Shown in pieces: positions 50,926 to 60,558 of a stretch of DNA of 64,000 bases (positions within the stretch are counted from its first letter, which is position 1; every line of letters starts with the position of its first letter). Position numbers and translations under genes: made by a program. The stretch lies in NCBI GenBank assembly GCA_905221605.1, contig CAJNDS010002251.1:61001-125000 (forward strand), given 5' to 3'. Under the pieces are notes generated by a model. That model saw only the letters and a program-made list of their open reading frames with translations. It did no database searches and had not been told where the DNA came from. The DNA comes from Symbiodinium natans. Lineage: Eukaryota; Sar; Dinophyceae; Suessiales; Symbiodiniaceae.

Positions 50926-51010
50926 TGAGAATGAGCTTCGGTGTGGGGCTCTGGCGCGCAAGAGGGACAGGGCGCGCATGTCCCATGAGCAAGCGCGTAT
51001 TCCAGAAACC
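50926..51010 (-). CDS. Cys-rich exon; acceptor inside telomeric repeat
   Basis: Acceptor ...GGGTTTAG|GGTTTCTGG, that is TTTAG of the repeat. Peptide FLEYALAHGTCAPCPSC then APEPHTEAHS; donor GTATGC. C-x2-C-x2-C suggests metal binding or disulphides. The antisense frame is also open. Confidence 0.6.
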
Positions 51011-51275
51011 CTAAACCCTTAAACCTAAACCCTAAACCCTAAACCCGAAACCCTAAACCCGAAACCCTAAACCCTATAAACCCTAACAGCCGGTTCAACA
51101 TCCCTGTGCGCTAAACTCTGAAACTCCATGGGATGCCACTGCGTAATCCAAAGCCGCGAACAGAAAACATCCAGCAAACACGATGCATGCCAAACCTTAT
51201 GCCCAAAACCCAAAACCCTAAACCCTAAACCCTAAACCCTAAACCCTAAACCCTACACACCCCCAAAAACCCAAC

Positions 51276-51377
51276 TAAGAAAAAGTCTCGGACCTCCCCT
51301 GTCTTCCCAAGGCGCTGCACGCCCGCGGTGTCGTCATAAACGGGCCGGTTCTCAGGCCAACCGTATTGCGCGGTGAC
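51276..51377 (-). CDS. Candidate exon, 34 codons
   Basis: Acceptor CGCATTGCAG|G, donor GTTGGG, phase 0. Peptide VTAQYGWPENRPVYDDT then AGVQRLGKTGEVRDFF. One of the most convincing unrecognised exons. Confidence 0.7.
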
Positions 51378-51806
51378 CTGCAATGCGCTTCTCATGTTCT
51401 AGGGGGTTTAGGGTTTGGGGTTTGGGGTTTCGGGTTTCGGGTAACCCTAAACCCTAAACCCTAAACCCTAAACACTAATTAAACCCTAAACCCTAAACCC
51501 TAAACAGTTCAGGGTTCAAGCAGCTTCTTATGTTGTAGGGTATAAGGGGTTTAGGAGGGTTCGGGGTTTAGGGGCCCAGGGTTTCGGCTTTAAGGGGTTC
51601 AGTGTTTTGCAAGATGAGGCCTAAACCCTAAACCCTAAACCCTAAACCCTAAGCCCTAAGCCCTAAACCCTAAATCCTCCTAAAGTCTAGGAGGCTCTCG
51701 AACCTGCACAGAGTTTAGGGTTTAGGGCTAGGGTTTAGGGTTCAGTAAGGGTTCTTCGAGCTTCGGGATCCTTCTTCATTGAGCCTCAATCTCGGTTCCA
51801 CGGCAC

Positions 51807-51838
51807 CTAGGATCGACAGGGTGGCCTTCTTCGTAACC
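51807..51838 (-). CDS. Exon candidate; acceptor inside telomeric repeat
   Basis: Acceptor GGGTTTAG|GGTTACG, peptide GYEEGHPVDP, donor AG|GTGCCG. Confidence 0.5.
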
Positions 51839-51923
51839 CTAAACCCTAAACCCCAAACACTAAACCCTAAACCCCAAATCTGAACCCTAAACCCTATACT
51901 AAAACCAAAGATGTCCCAACTAC

Positions 51924-51963
51924 CGAGTGAAAGAGTTGTGCGGATCGTCTTCATGCAGGCAAC
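51924..51963 (-). CDS. Candidate exon
   Basis: Acceptor GGTCTTCGAAG|G, donor GTAGTT, peptide CLHEDDPHNSFT. Confidence 0.5.
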
Positions 51964-52081
51964 CTTCGAAGACCCGATTCTTAAGGTATACCGGGACAAT
52001 CCTCAACCCCAAGCCCCGAAACCTTAAACCCTAAGCCCTAAACTCTCATCCCGGAAGCCCCTTAATTGCGACGCTTGACAC

Positions 52082-52176
52082 CCGAGATTTTTGCCAAGCG
52101 TCGTTTGGTGGAGGGCCCATCGAGGGCACGGGCGTGTGACGAGTAAACGGGACAGAATAGGTCACCATCTTGATGC
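52082..52176 (-). CDS. Candidate exon, 31 codons
   Basis: Acceptor CCCGACTGAG|G, donor CGG|GTGTCA; peptide IKMVTYSVPFTRHTPVP then SMGPPPNDAWQKSR. Confidence 0.65.
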
Positions 52177-52219
52177 CTCAGTCGGGTTTGGGCTTTGTGG
52201 CTGAGGGTCTAGGAGCTTC

Positions 52220-52295
52220 ACCCTAAACCCTAAACCCTAAACCCTAAACCCTAAACCCTAAACCCTAAACCCTAAACCCTAAACCCTAAACCCTA
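52220..52295. repeat. CCCTAAA telomere-like array
   Basis: Eleven perfect units. Confidence 0.97.
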
Positions 52296-53085
52296 CGCAC
52301 CTGAAGCTGTAGTTAAGCTTATAGGCATTAGGGAGCAGCGTTTGAAGATTCAACCCCGACCTCGGACAAACCTGGACTGAAGCGAGGAATTCCCAAAACC
52401 TTCGAAGTCGGTTTAGGGTTTAGGGTTTGGCGTTTGGGGCTCTCATTTCAGTCAAGGCTCCACGCCCCCCCCCCCCCCCCTCCACCCCCCCTCCAACCCC
52501 GAACACGCACAAGCCATAGATCCCCTAAGATTCAAACCCCCACTGCACGCTCCCTAACTAGACCATCTGCAGTCTAAACCCTTAGCCTTTAAACCTGGGC
52601 CCTAGACCCTAAACCCTCAACGCTAAACCCGAAACCCGTAATCCGTAAGCCCTAAACACAAACATCTCGACCCTTGAGCCACTGAGTCTCCCCAAGCATC
52701 GTCCTGTCCCTAAAAAGCCTGTGAGCCCTTAAGCCTTAAGGCCCCATGGTGTTTAGGGCTTAAGGGTTTTGACCCCTAAACCTAACCCCTAAAACCCACA
52801 GACAAGGTCAGGAGGGTCAGGGTGGGGCATGGCTTGTGGGAGTTACTGTACTCGGAGAAAGCTTAAGGTGTTGGGTCTAGGTGTCAGGGTGTAGGGCTTG
52901 AGGACACATCATTAACCTGGAGCCTGGTGCTTCTCCTGAATGTCTGAAACCCTCCCCACCCCTCTCAAACACACCTGCAACCCTGCAAACCGGATACAGA
53001 ATTCCCCAGCCCGCTTGCAATGACAGGGGAACCCCCCCCCCCCCCCCCCGCAATAATAAATGGCAGGTGGTTTTGCAGACGGCAC

Positions 53086-53124
53086 GCCGCCGGCACCATC
53101 GTCGTAGTAGGGCTCGCCCCATGT
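53086..53124 (-). CDS. Candidate exon
   Basis: Donor GTGCCG, acceptor CTTGTACCAAG, peptide TWGEPYYDDGAGG; the frame stays open to VPSAKPPAIYYC before a C run. Confidence 0.5.
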
Positions 53125-53247
53125 CTTGGTACAAGGTTTCCGTCGTTAAAGGTCGCGTTCAGAGGAGGGAGAAAGTAAGGGCTTCTAGGTTCGAGGATTT
53201 CGGCTTGTACGGGCTTTGGGGTCTGCAGGGTTTAGGGCTTGGGGTCC

Positions 53248-53342
53248 TAAACCCTAAACCCTAAACCCTAAACCCTAAACCCTAAACCCTAAACCCTAAA
53301 CCCTAAACCCTAAACCCTAAACCCTAAACCCTAAACCCTAAA
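53248..53342. repeat. CCCTAAA telomere-like array
   Basis: Thirteen perfect units; TTTAGGG partner at 53467-53536 beyond exon 53359-53419. Confidence 0.97.
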
Positions 53343-53358
53343 GAACAAGGTCCAGCAC

Positions 53359-53419
53359 CCTCAAGAGCGTGGAGCCAGCAAAGCCAGCCACAGTTCGGGT
53401 GTACGGCTCACAAGCGGCC
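53359..53419 (-). CDS. Candidate exon
   Basis: Acceptor TTGGCATTAG|G, donor GTGCTG, peptide AACEPYTRTVAGFAGST then LLR. Confidence 0.6.
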
Positions 53420-53628
53420 CTAATGCCAATGGCCAAGGCCCCCAGTCTTTAAACCCTTTAGGGTCATTTAGGGTTTAGGGTTTAGGGTTTAGGGTTTAGG
53501 GTTTAGGGTTTAGGGTTTAGGGTTTAGGGTTTAGGGTAAAGCCCCCTTAGCAGGTTTGGGGTGCATAGGGTTTGGGTGGGTTTTAGGGCTTTGAGGGTCT
53601 AGGGTTAAGGGGGGTGCAGTCCAGAAAC

Positions 53629-53677
53629 TCCCGTGAGGAAAGGCAGGTCGCCCTCAATGAACATCGTCCGGGCCTGC
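53629..53677 (-). CDS. Candidate exon
   Basis: Acceptor CCTCTACGAG|G, donor GTTTCT, peptide QARTMFIEGDLPFLTG. Confidence 0.6.
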
Positions 53678-53905
53678 CTCGTAGAGGTGGTTTAGGGTTT
53701 AGGGTTTAGGGTTTAGGGTCTAAGTTTAGGGTTTAGGGTTTAGGGCTTAGGGCTTGGGGTTTAGGGCTCCGAACCGCAAAAGCCCGAAACACTCAACTCT
53801 CCAGCCCAAAACCCTGGGTGGAGGGCCTATAGGGTCTAATTAGCCGAGCCATCCCCATTAAACCCCCTCTATTGGGCATCGGTGGGCGCGTCGAAGGGGG
53901 AGGAC

Positions 53906-53941
53906 GAAATCCTCTGCTAACTCTGTCCTGAACATCCGCAC
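53906..53941 (-). CDS. Candidate exon, 3' edge uncertain
   Basis: Acceptor GAGCTGAAG|G, peptide VRMFRTELAEDF, donor GTCCTC or a later GC/GA site (frame continues VLPLRRAHRCPIE). Confidence 0.55.
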
Positions 53942-53987
53942 CTTCAGCTCTTTAGGGCCTTAGGGTTTAGGATTTAGAGTTTAGGGC

Positions 53988-54075
53988 TAGGGTTAAGGGT
54001 TAAGGGTTAAGGGTTAAGGGTTAAGGGTTTAGGGTTTAGGGTTTAGGGTTTAGGGTTTAGGGTTTAGGGCTAGGG
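53988..54075. repeat. TTAAGGG then TTTAGGG array
   Basis: Five GGGTTAA units pass into perfect TTTAGGG. Confidence 0.9.
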
Positions 54076-54106
54076 TTTAGGGTCTATGGGGTCTTCAACT
54101 CAACAC

Positions 54107-54162
54107 GAAAGAGCTGGCGACTCCGAAGATCGGGAGGGCTGAGAGCTTCCGGGTGGGAGGGG
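54107..54162 (-). CDS. Candidate exon
   Basis: Donor GTGTTG, frame TRKLSALPIFGVASSF; acceptor CATGCCTGCAAG. Confidence 0.45.
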
Positions 54163-54197
54163 CTTGCAGGCATGCAGTTATCAAATCCTGAGCCCTA

Positions 54198-54323
54198 AGC
54201 CCTAAGCCCTAAGCCCTAAACCCTAAACCCTAAACCCTAAACCCTAAACCCTAAACCCTAAACCCTAAACCCTAAACCCTAAACCCTAAACCCTAAACCC
54301 TAAACCCTAAACCCTAAACCCTA

Positions 54324-54327
<4 letters not shown>
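54198..54327. repeat. CCCTAAA array ending in a C/A run
   Basis: About 18 units, then a long C run and an A run at 54327-54353. Confidence 0.97.
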
Positions 54328-54353
<26 letters not shown>

Positions 54354-54355
<2 letters not shown>

Positions 54356-54592
54356 GAGAATGCCCTTATAGGATTCTTGGGAACCCTACTTTAGGAAGCC
54401 CCCCCAACCCACCCCCACCTGTTGGTAGGTTCGCAGCATACATCCCCCCTTATAGGACTCTTGATGAATCCCCTTTGTAGGATACTTACTTCAAGAAGCC
54501 CCCCCCCCCCTCCCCCAAACCCACCTTTCTGAAGGTTCGCAGTATAGATCCCCTTATGGGATTCCTGAACCCTACTTTAAGAACCCCCCCCC
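54354..54592. repeat. Tandem repeat, three units of about 80-100 bp (family M)
   Basis: Core CCCTTATAGGATTCTTG...ACCCTACTTTAgGAAGCCCCCC...GAAGGTTCGCAGTATAgATCCCCTTAT. Each unit ends in a C run of different length. A solo copy is at 55985-56060. Confidence 0.9.
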
Positions 54593-54604
54593 CCCCCAAA
54601 ACAC

Positions 54605-54659
54605 GAAGCCAAGGCAAGGCGCTGATACCACTCCTGGTCGGGAGCGAAGTAGTTGTAAC
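54605..54659 (-). CDS. Candidate exon
   Basis: Acceptor CTGCACCAAG|G, donor GTGTTT, peptide YNYFAPDQEWYQRLALA. Reads on well from exon 54766-54798. Confidence 0.65.
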
Positions 54660-54765
54660 CTTGGTGCAGCTTGGGACGCCGAAAAGTTTTGGGTTTGGGT
54701 TTAGGGTCCTTAGGGCTTAGCCTGAATCCCTAGCAATAGGCCCCCAGACCTGAATCCTAACCAAC

Positions 54766-54798
54766 GATGTACTGCGGGACAAAAAACGCCTCTGCGCG
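54766..54798 (-). CDS. Candidate exon
   Basis: Acceptor AATCCTGGCAG, donor GTTGGT, peptide RAEAFFVPQYI, phase 0. Confidence 0.55.
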
Positions 54799-54976
54799 CT
54801 GCCAGGATTTGGGGTTTGGAGCTTAGGGCTTCTCAGGCTCGAAGTACACGTTCATTTCTTGTTTATGTTTTTGTTTTTCTGAGTTTTGTTCTGCTTTCTC
54901 TTTTTCTTTGGGGGGGGAGGGAGGGGGTAGGATGCTTTAGGTCTGCAGGAGGATAGGGCTTCCCCCCCTCCCGATC

Positions 54977-55024
54977 CAGCAAGCAGCTATCCGCCAAGTC
55001 CATGACAATCTCATAGGGCGGGTC
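54977..55024 (-). CDS. Candidate exon
   Basis: Acceptor CGCACGCAG|G, peptide DPPYEIVMDLADSCLL, GA-type donor (GATCGG). 20 bp from a family E-prime element. Confidence 0.62.
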
Positions 55025-55043
55025 CTGCGTGCGGAAACACAAA

Positions 55044-55154
55044 CTAGGCTGCCCAGTAACCTAGGCTTAAAAAGGGTGCCCTTTGCTTAAAGGGGTTTAT
55101 AAGGGAACCTAAACCCCCCAAAAAAGGGAATAAGGGTACTACTGGGCATCCTAG
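55044..55154. mobile_element. Family E-prime element, copy 2
   Basis: CTAGGCTGCCCAGTAACCTAGGCTTAAAAAGGGTGCCC...AAGGGTACTACTGGGCATCCTAG; close match to 48807-48918. Confidence 0.93.
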
Positions 55155-55273
55155 CAAACCCCAAACCCAACTACCCTCCACGCGCCCTCCAACCCTTCCT
55201 TAAAACCCTTAACGACAAATCCAAGCGTACAAGAGTTCCTTCACACCTTCACGACATGACCCGCAGCTCAGAC

Positions 55274-55311
55274 CTCTTCATCGGCAGTGGAGTCCATTTG
55301 TAGTTCCAGGG
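55274..55311 (-). CDS. Candidate exon
   Basis: Acceptor AACACGAAAG, donor GAG|GTCTGA, peptide LELQMDSTADEE. Confidence 0.5.
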
Positions 55312-55444
55312 CTTTCGTGTTACACATTCCATTGTCCCGAACAGCTTGACAGTCGAGGGTGCTTAAATGAGGCGACAACACTATAGGGTTGCATATGTAA
55401 ATGGCAAGTACCCTTCTTATGGTAACATAATTATTAACCGTTAC

Positions 55445-55556
55445 CCCGAAACCCTGAACTTAATTTGAATTTGTAAGTTCCAAAAACCCCGGTCTTTAGG
55501 ATCAAACCCTGAACTGAATTAGTAAGTTCCAAAAAACCCAGTCTTAGGATCAAACA
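55445..55556. repeat. Direct repeat of about 55 bp
   Basis: AACCCTGAACT(TA)ATTtGAATTtGTAAGTTCCAAAAA...CGGTCTtTAGGATCAAAC occurs twice in tandem. Confidence 0.9.
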
Positions 55557-55735
55557 ACCAGGGAATACAGCAGATGCCTCAACACACAAAAGCGACTACG
55601 CTAGCACTACTTCGGGGGGCCCCCGGAGCGCTCCCTGGAAAAGCACCTATAAGGGTTTATACTATAGGGTTTAGGGTTTAGGGTTTAGGGTAAAAACCCT
55701 GAATTCAAACCCTTGCTGCGGATAGAGTCAGGTAC

Positions 55736-55844
55736 GAGGCAAGCGCTCCTTCTTGTGCGGATCTTTCGGCCCGCGTGCCACGTAGGGTGACTAGGCTGTC
55801 GTGTGGGATGAGGATTGAGGCAGGGGCCAAACTGTAGAACTCAC
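55736..55844 (-). CDS. Candidate exon, 36 codons
   Basis: Acceptor ACATGCGGAG|G, donor GTACCT, peptide EFYSLAPASILIPHDSL then VTLRGTRAERSAQEG. Strong coding character. Confidence 0.65.
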
Positions 55845-56099
55845 CTCCGCATGTTCCAAACCCTAAACCCTAACGCCCTAAAACCTTCAAGTGAATGGTT
55901 AGTGAGTGACAATTCGAGGCGCTCCTGCTTTTCGCCTCCTTATATAGGGTCCCTCATAAACCCAAACAAGGAAAATCCAAAACCAACCTAATTTTGTAGG
56001 CTCTCAGTATGAATCCCCTTAGAGGATCTTGGGAACCTTGCTTTAAGACCCAAAACCCAAAAAAGTAAAATAGAAACTGCACCCCCAAAAAACCAACTT

Positions 56100-56165
56100 A
56101 GGAGAGCTTGCGCCTCCGCCGGAGTCACATCGGGAACAGCGACAATGGCAGGAGAAAAAAGACAC
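56100..56165 (-). CDS. Coding-like island, 5' edge unresolved
   Basis: Frame SPAIVAVPDVTPAEAQ then ALLSW, donor GTTTTT. No AG acceptor is visible in frame upstream on the minus strand, so the start edge is unknown. Confidence 0.45.
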
Positions 56166-56389
56166 CCGAAATCCCAATCCCCAAAGGTTTAGGGTTTAGG
56201 GTTTTTGCGGTTTAGGGTTTAGGGGCTAGGGTAAACCCGAAAAGCCCTGAACCAGACCAGCCCCAAGCCCTAAACCCTGAACTTTCGGGGAATCCGGCTA
56301 CAAATTCCGGCCACCCACCCTCAAGAATCTGTTAAGATATACACCCAGTAAGGGCATTGTAGGGGGGCTTCTCGAGCAGCCACCCGCAC

Positions 56390-56427
56390 CTCTGGCCACC
56401 CCAAACTCAGCTGACAGGCTGTCAGCC
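56390..56427 (-). CDS. Candidate exon
   Basis: Acceptor CCACTACTAG|G, donor GAG|GTGCGG, peptide ADSLSAEFGVAR. Confidence 0.55.
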
Positions 56428-56610
56428 CTAGTAGTGGAAACCCCCATATACACATGACTCACACCTACTTCTGAAGGCGATGCGAAAACAGAAATTGCGG
56501 ATGGAAAGAGAACCCCACTTACGCCTACTTCTAACGGCGGGAAGCCCTATACATTCTAAACCCTAAGCCTGAAGCCCAAAAATGCCGAGAAGCATAGAGG
56601 ACGGCCTCAC

Positions 56611-56676
56611 GGCCTTCCCAGAGAGTAGTCGTGGGCAGGGTCCACGGCTCCGTCATGTTCCGCCAGAAGGCAGTTC
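56611..56676 (-). CDS. Candidate exon
   Basis: Acceptor CTAAACCAG|G, donor GTGAGG, peptide NCLLAEHDGAVDPAHDY then SLGR. Confidence 0.62.
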
Positions 56677-56941
56677 CTGGTTTAGGGTTTAGGGTTTAGG
56701 GTGCGTCTACTGGGCAGGGTTTGAGAGGGGTTTGGGCATCGGCTTTCGGGCTCATAGGGTTGGGCCTGCAGGGTTGACAGGGTTTATGGGGTTCGTGAGG
56801 CTTATGGGGTTTGACGGGTTAGAGGGTTTTATAGGTTGGAACAGGGTCTAAAGGGATTACCAGGGCTCTGGGTAGGTCGCCAACTAGCCATGTACTAACA
56901 ACTGTAGACTGTGGGGGCATTGGCTACGTAGCTGCATAAAC

Positions 56942-56986
56942 TTGCCCAAACACTCAAGCCAGGAAACAAACGCCTCGCTGGATTTC
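56942..56986 (-). CDS. Candidate exon
   Basis: Acceptor CAGTGCCTAG|G, donor GTTTAT, peptide KSSEAFVSWLECLG. Confidence 0.58.
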
Positions 56987-57117
56987 CTAGGCACTGCTTT
57001 TGAGATGAAAACTGCGTGGTTTGCCGGTAAACCCTAAACCCTAAACCCTAAACCCTAAACCCTGAACCCTAAACCCTAAACCCTAAACCCTAAACCCTGT
57101 CAAGCAGGCCCGCCCAC

Positions 57118-57192
57118 TCTCCACTTTCCCCGCCTGATGCGGAGGGGACGCCAGCTTCGAGTAGGGAAGAGTTTGGCTCGACACTGCCATTC
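57118..57192 (-). CDS. Candidate exon
   Basis: Acceptor CAGCATGCAAG|G, frame MAVSSQTLPYSKLASPP then HQAGKVE, donor GTGGGC. The ATG could also be a start codon. Confidence 0.5.
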
Positions 57193-57485
57193 CTTGCATG
57201 CTGCAACGGTAGTGGTTTAGGGTTTAGGGTTTAGGGTTTAGGGTTTAGGGTTTAGGGTTCAGGGTTCAAGGTCCCAAAACCCGCAAGTCCTACAGGCCCA
57301 GAAGCACCCAGCCCTGGCGACGTGTGCCAGAAGAGGTGACTACATAGTATACATATATATATATATATGGGTACATGAGAGCCACTACCCAACTGAAGCC
57401 ACCAGCTCTTAACCCCAAAATCTAAACCCTGAACCCTGAACCCTATATACCGTAAACCCCAAGAGCTCTATGCACCCTAAGTTTC

Positions 57486-57601
57486 CTTTGATAGCCCAGT
57501 AACCATATCATAACAAGGGCACCTTTTTTTTGGGGTTGGCTGTTTTATAAAGGAACCCAGACCCCCAAAAAAAGGGAAAAGGGTACCATTGGGCTACCAA
57601 G
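57486..57601. mobile_element. Family A element, followed by family D
   Basis: CTTTGATAGCCCAGTAACCATATCATAACAAGGGCACC...GGTACCATTGGGCTACCAAG; family D begins 3 bp later. Confidence 0.92.
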
Positions 57602-57603
57602 TT

Positions 57604-57718
57604 CCTAGGAGGCTGTGACCACAAGTATAAGTCTACTTAGAACCTACTTAGGGGACTTAGAGGTCTTATATAGTACAGTTATAATTGGGGTCATAAGTAC
57701 CCTGAACCTCCACGTAGG
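57604..57718. mobile_element. Family D element
   Basis: CTAGGAGGCTGTGACCACAAGTATAAG...GGGGTCATAAGTACCCTGAACCTCCACGTA. Confidence 0.85.
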
Positions 57719-57773
57719 AGGCCTGTAGCGCAGAGCATCCCAAGCCCTGAACCCTAAACCTTGAGCCATCAAC

Positions 57774-57802
57774 CGGAACCACCGAAGCAACAGACCGCCA
57801 TC
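57774..57802 (-). CDS. 29-nt exon candidate
   Basis: Acceptor TTGCGGCTCAG|G, donor GTTGAT, peptide DGGLLRWF. Confidence 0.45.
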
Positions 57803-57980
57803 CTGAGCCGCAAAGGTTTCAGGTTTTGGGGCTTAGGGTTTAGGGGTTCAGGGGTTCAGGGGTTTAGGGGTTCAGGGGTTTAGGGGTTTAGGGGTTTCGG
57901 GTTTAGGGTTTGAGGTTTAGGAGGCCCTAAACCCTAAACCCTAGACCCTAAACCCTAAACCCTAAACCCCAAACATCGAC

Positions 57981-58023
57981 GCAGGAGCTGGTGGAGCGTG
58001 CCCGGGCGCCAGGGAAAGGAGTC
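57981..58023 (-). CDS. Candidate exon
   Basis: Acceptor CCATTTCCTCCGAG|G, donor GTCGAT, peptide DSFPWRPGTLHQLL. The plus strand (ELVERARAPGKG) is open too. Confidence 0.45.
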
Positions 58024-58069
58024 CTCGGAGGAAATGGGAAGGGTTCGCGGGCTTTAAGGTTTGGGTTTG

Positions 58070-58160
58070 CTTGGATTTACTTGGGTTTATTTGGGTTTAT
58101 TTGGGTCTGTTTGGGTCTATTTGGGTTCATTTGGGTTTATTTGGGTTTAGTTGGGTTTAG
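58070..58160. repeat. TTTGGGT-type 10-bp array
   Basis: GGGTTTATTT/GGGTCTATTT/GGGTTTACTT units repeated about nine times. Confidence 0.85.
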
Positions 58161-58281
58161 GGTTCAGGGTTCGGCTAGAGTGTATAGGGATTATTTAGAA
58201 GAGGGGGTTGTTCCAAATTCAGGAAGTCTCCCCGGCATACTTTCCAAACCCCACTACCATCGACACAGAGCCGACAGTTTA

Positions 58282-58365
58282 GGGTTTAGGTTTAGGGTTT
58301 AGGGTTTAGGGTTTAGGGTTTAGGGTTTAGGGTTTAGGGTTTAGGGTTTAGGGTTTAGGGTTTAG
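58282..58365. repeat. TTTAGGG telomere-like array
   Basis: Perfect units. The 58.4-60.5 kb stretch that follows is arrays and palindromes, with only ambiguous coding islands at 58370-58430 and 58745-58855. Confidence 0.95.
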
Positions 58366-58671
58366 GGGCTTTGTGGCGCCCGTTGGCCTAGCAGAATGAA
58401 GCACCCTCGGAACACGTCCCTGAATCTCTTCTCCCTAAACCCTAAAACTTAAACTACAAACCAGACACCCTCTAAGCTGCTTACCTCGTATATCAACTTA
58501 CCTACGCCTCTCAAATCCTAAACGCTTCTCTTGCCTGGAAGCCCAACCAACTTGGAGAGCAAACCTACACGCCAAACGCCAATCCCCGCAAACCCAAAAC
58601 ATGAAAAAATCTAAACCCTAAACCCCAAACCCTATAAACCCGAAACCCCAGACCCAAACCCTAAACCCTAA

Positions 58672-58730
58672 ACCCTAAACCCTAAACCCTAAACCCTAAA
58701 CCCTAAACCCTAAACCCTAAACCCTAAACT
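58672..58730. repeat. CCCTAAA telomere-like array
   Basis: Perfect units; TTTAGGG partner at 58856-58945, which passes into a GCTTGGG array (58945-58980). Confidence 0.95.
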
Positions 58731-59240
58731 CCCCCCGAAAAAGAGAAACCTTCAGGGCCCGGCTGGCTCAAAGGCGATAGCCACGCCGTAGATGCCCGGC
58801 GCAGCCATTAAGCTCAGGTGCCTCGGATGCCATGCACTTGAGGGTCCACGTCTAGTTTAGGGTTTAGGGTTTAGGGTTTAGGGTTTAGGGTTTAGGATTT
58901 AGGGTTTAGGGTTTAGGGTTTAGGGTTTAGGGTTTAGGGTTTAGGGCTTGGGGCTTGGGGCTTGGGGCTTGGGGCTTGGGGTTTAGGGTTTAGGACTTCC
59001 GGTTTTCACAAGGGTGTAGGGTTTAGGGTGTAGGGAAGACTCTGATGCAATTCCTTGGTGTGCCAGTATAAACCCTAAACCCTAAACCCTCAACCCTAAA
59101 GCCTAAACCCTAGACCCTCAACCCTAAACCTTATAAACCCTAAGCCCCCTAAGCGGTAAGACCTAAAACCTAGACCATAAACTCCCGCAGGGCCAGCACA
59201 TTGGGATTGTAACCCCTACACCCTGAACCTTATCCCTAAG

Positions 59241-59324
59241 GGTCCATGTACCTATATGATATTTACTTGGGCCCTAAAGCTACTTCTGGTAACCCGTTTA
59301 AGGCCCAAGTGTAATCTACGTAAA
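59241..59324. mobile_element. Family C element, copy 2
   Basis: GGTCCATGTACCTATATGATATTTACTTGGGCCCTAAAGCTACTTCTGGTAACCCG...GGCCCAAGTGTA; the right end is truncated. Confidence 0.8.
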
Positions 59325-59642
59325 ACAATTTGGGGCTCAGAAACACGATCTTGTGACACAGGCCTACAACCCCCTAGAGAAAAAATCTTAACTGTGGGCG
59401 GTTGTCAAAATTATGATCCCTTTTGGGGTACCCTAAATATTGGGCGCCGTATTGTAACCGGGATCCAAAAAGGGACCACCGTATGATAACAGGGATCCAA
59501 AAAGGGCCCATAAATTTGACAACCCTCCCCCCCCCCCCGCCCCCGCTGTACATTTGCGGCTGGGGTGCAAGATTTCCAGCAGCATCTGAGGGGTGACCTG
59601 CGCCAAGGCACCCTCCCCCACTTTTTGCCCGGCAGACCCCAA

Positions 59643-59775
59643 GGGTCCATGTACCTTTAAATGGTGTATACTTGAGCCATAAATGGGGGGTTCGGGTCTA
59701 GGGTCTAGGGTCTAGGGATTGAGGGTTGAGGGTTCAGGGTTTAGGTTAGGGTTTACTTAGAGCCCAAGTATGGAC
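59643..59775. mobile_element. Family C element interrupted by telomere-like repeats
   Basis: Left half GGTCCATGTACC...TATACTTGAGCC (to 59678), right half AGCCCAAGTATGGAC. Between them TCTAGGG, TTGAGGG and TTTAGGG units (about 59685-59750). TTTACTTAGAGCC before the right half resembles TATACTTGAGCC of the left half. Confidence 0.78.
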
Positions 59776-60189
59776 GCCTAGGGGAGATACCTACCCCAAA
59801 GCAGTGCAAGGCCCACTCAAAGACCCGCTCCTGCACCAAATAAGAGCCCCCTCAATTGACTCCAAGACTCTGCTCCAAAGCCAGAGGATGGCCCCTGGCC
59901 CTAAACCCGACGCCCTAAACCTTAAAGCCTAAAAAGCAAACCTAAACCCCCAAACCCTCTAAACCCTATAAGCCCCTACAAACCCTATAAACCCTGTACA
60001 CCCTAAACCCTAAATCCTAAAAACCCTATAAACCCTATAAACCCGGTAAACTCTGTAGACCCTACATGCTATAACTCCAGGCAAGCGCGGGCTTCGAGGG
60101 CGGTCAGAAGCACGTGGCTTTGCGGAGATCTCCCTCTACAAGCCACCCAAAACCTTCAATCTTCTCCCATAAGCCCCAGAGGCGCCCCT

Positions 60190-60290
60190 CTAACCCTAAA
60201 CCCTAAACCCTAAACCCTAAACCCTAAACCCTAAACCCTAAACCCTAAACCCTAAACCCTAAACCCTAAACCCTAAACCCTAAGCTAACG
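60190..60290. repeat. CCCTAAA telomere-like array
   Basis: Fourteen perfect units. Confidence 0.97.
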
Positions 60291-60382
60291 GTTGAGGGAC
60301 TTGCGTTCTGGGGTAACGAACAAACTCTACCACAAGAGGGGGCCCTCGCCTGCAAGCCCTAAAGACCTAAGTCTCCAGCTCT

Positions 60383-60516
60383 AAGGGTAGTTACAGGGTC
60401 CCTTCATCTGGGCCCTGGAACAGGGACCCCTATATACCCGTGATGTACCCTATAACACCCAAGGGCCCATACTTCAGATCCCTTTAAAGGGGGGCAAGGG
60501 ACCATGTAACTACCCT
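60383..60516. mobile_element. Family J palindrome
   Basis: GGGTAGTTACAGGGTCCCTTCA...GGGGCAAGGGACCATGTAACTACCC; 20-bp inverted ends. The right end runs into CCCTAAA units. Confidence 0.75.
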
Positions 60517-60558
60517 AAACCCTAAACCCTAAACCCTAAACCCTAAACCGCCTTAGAC

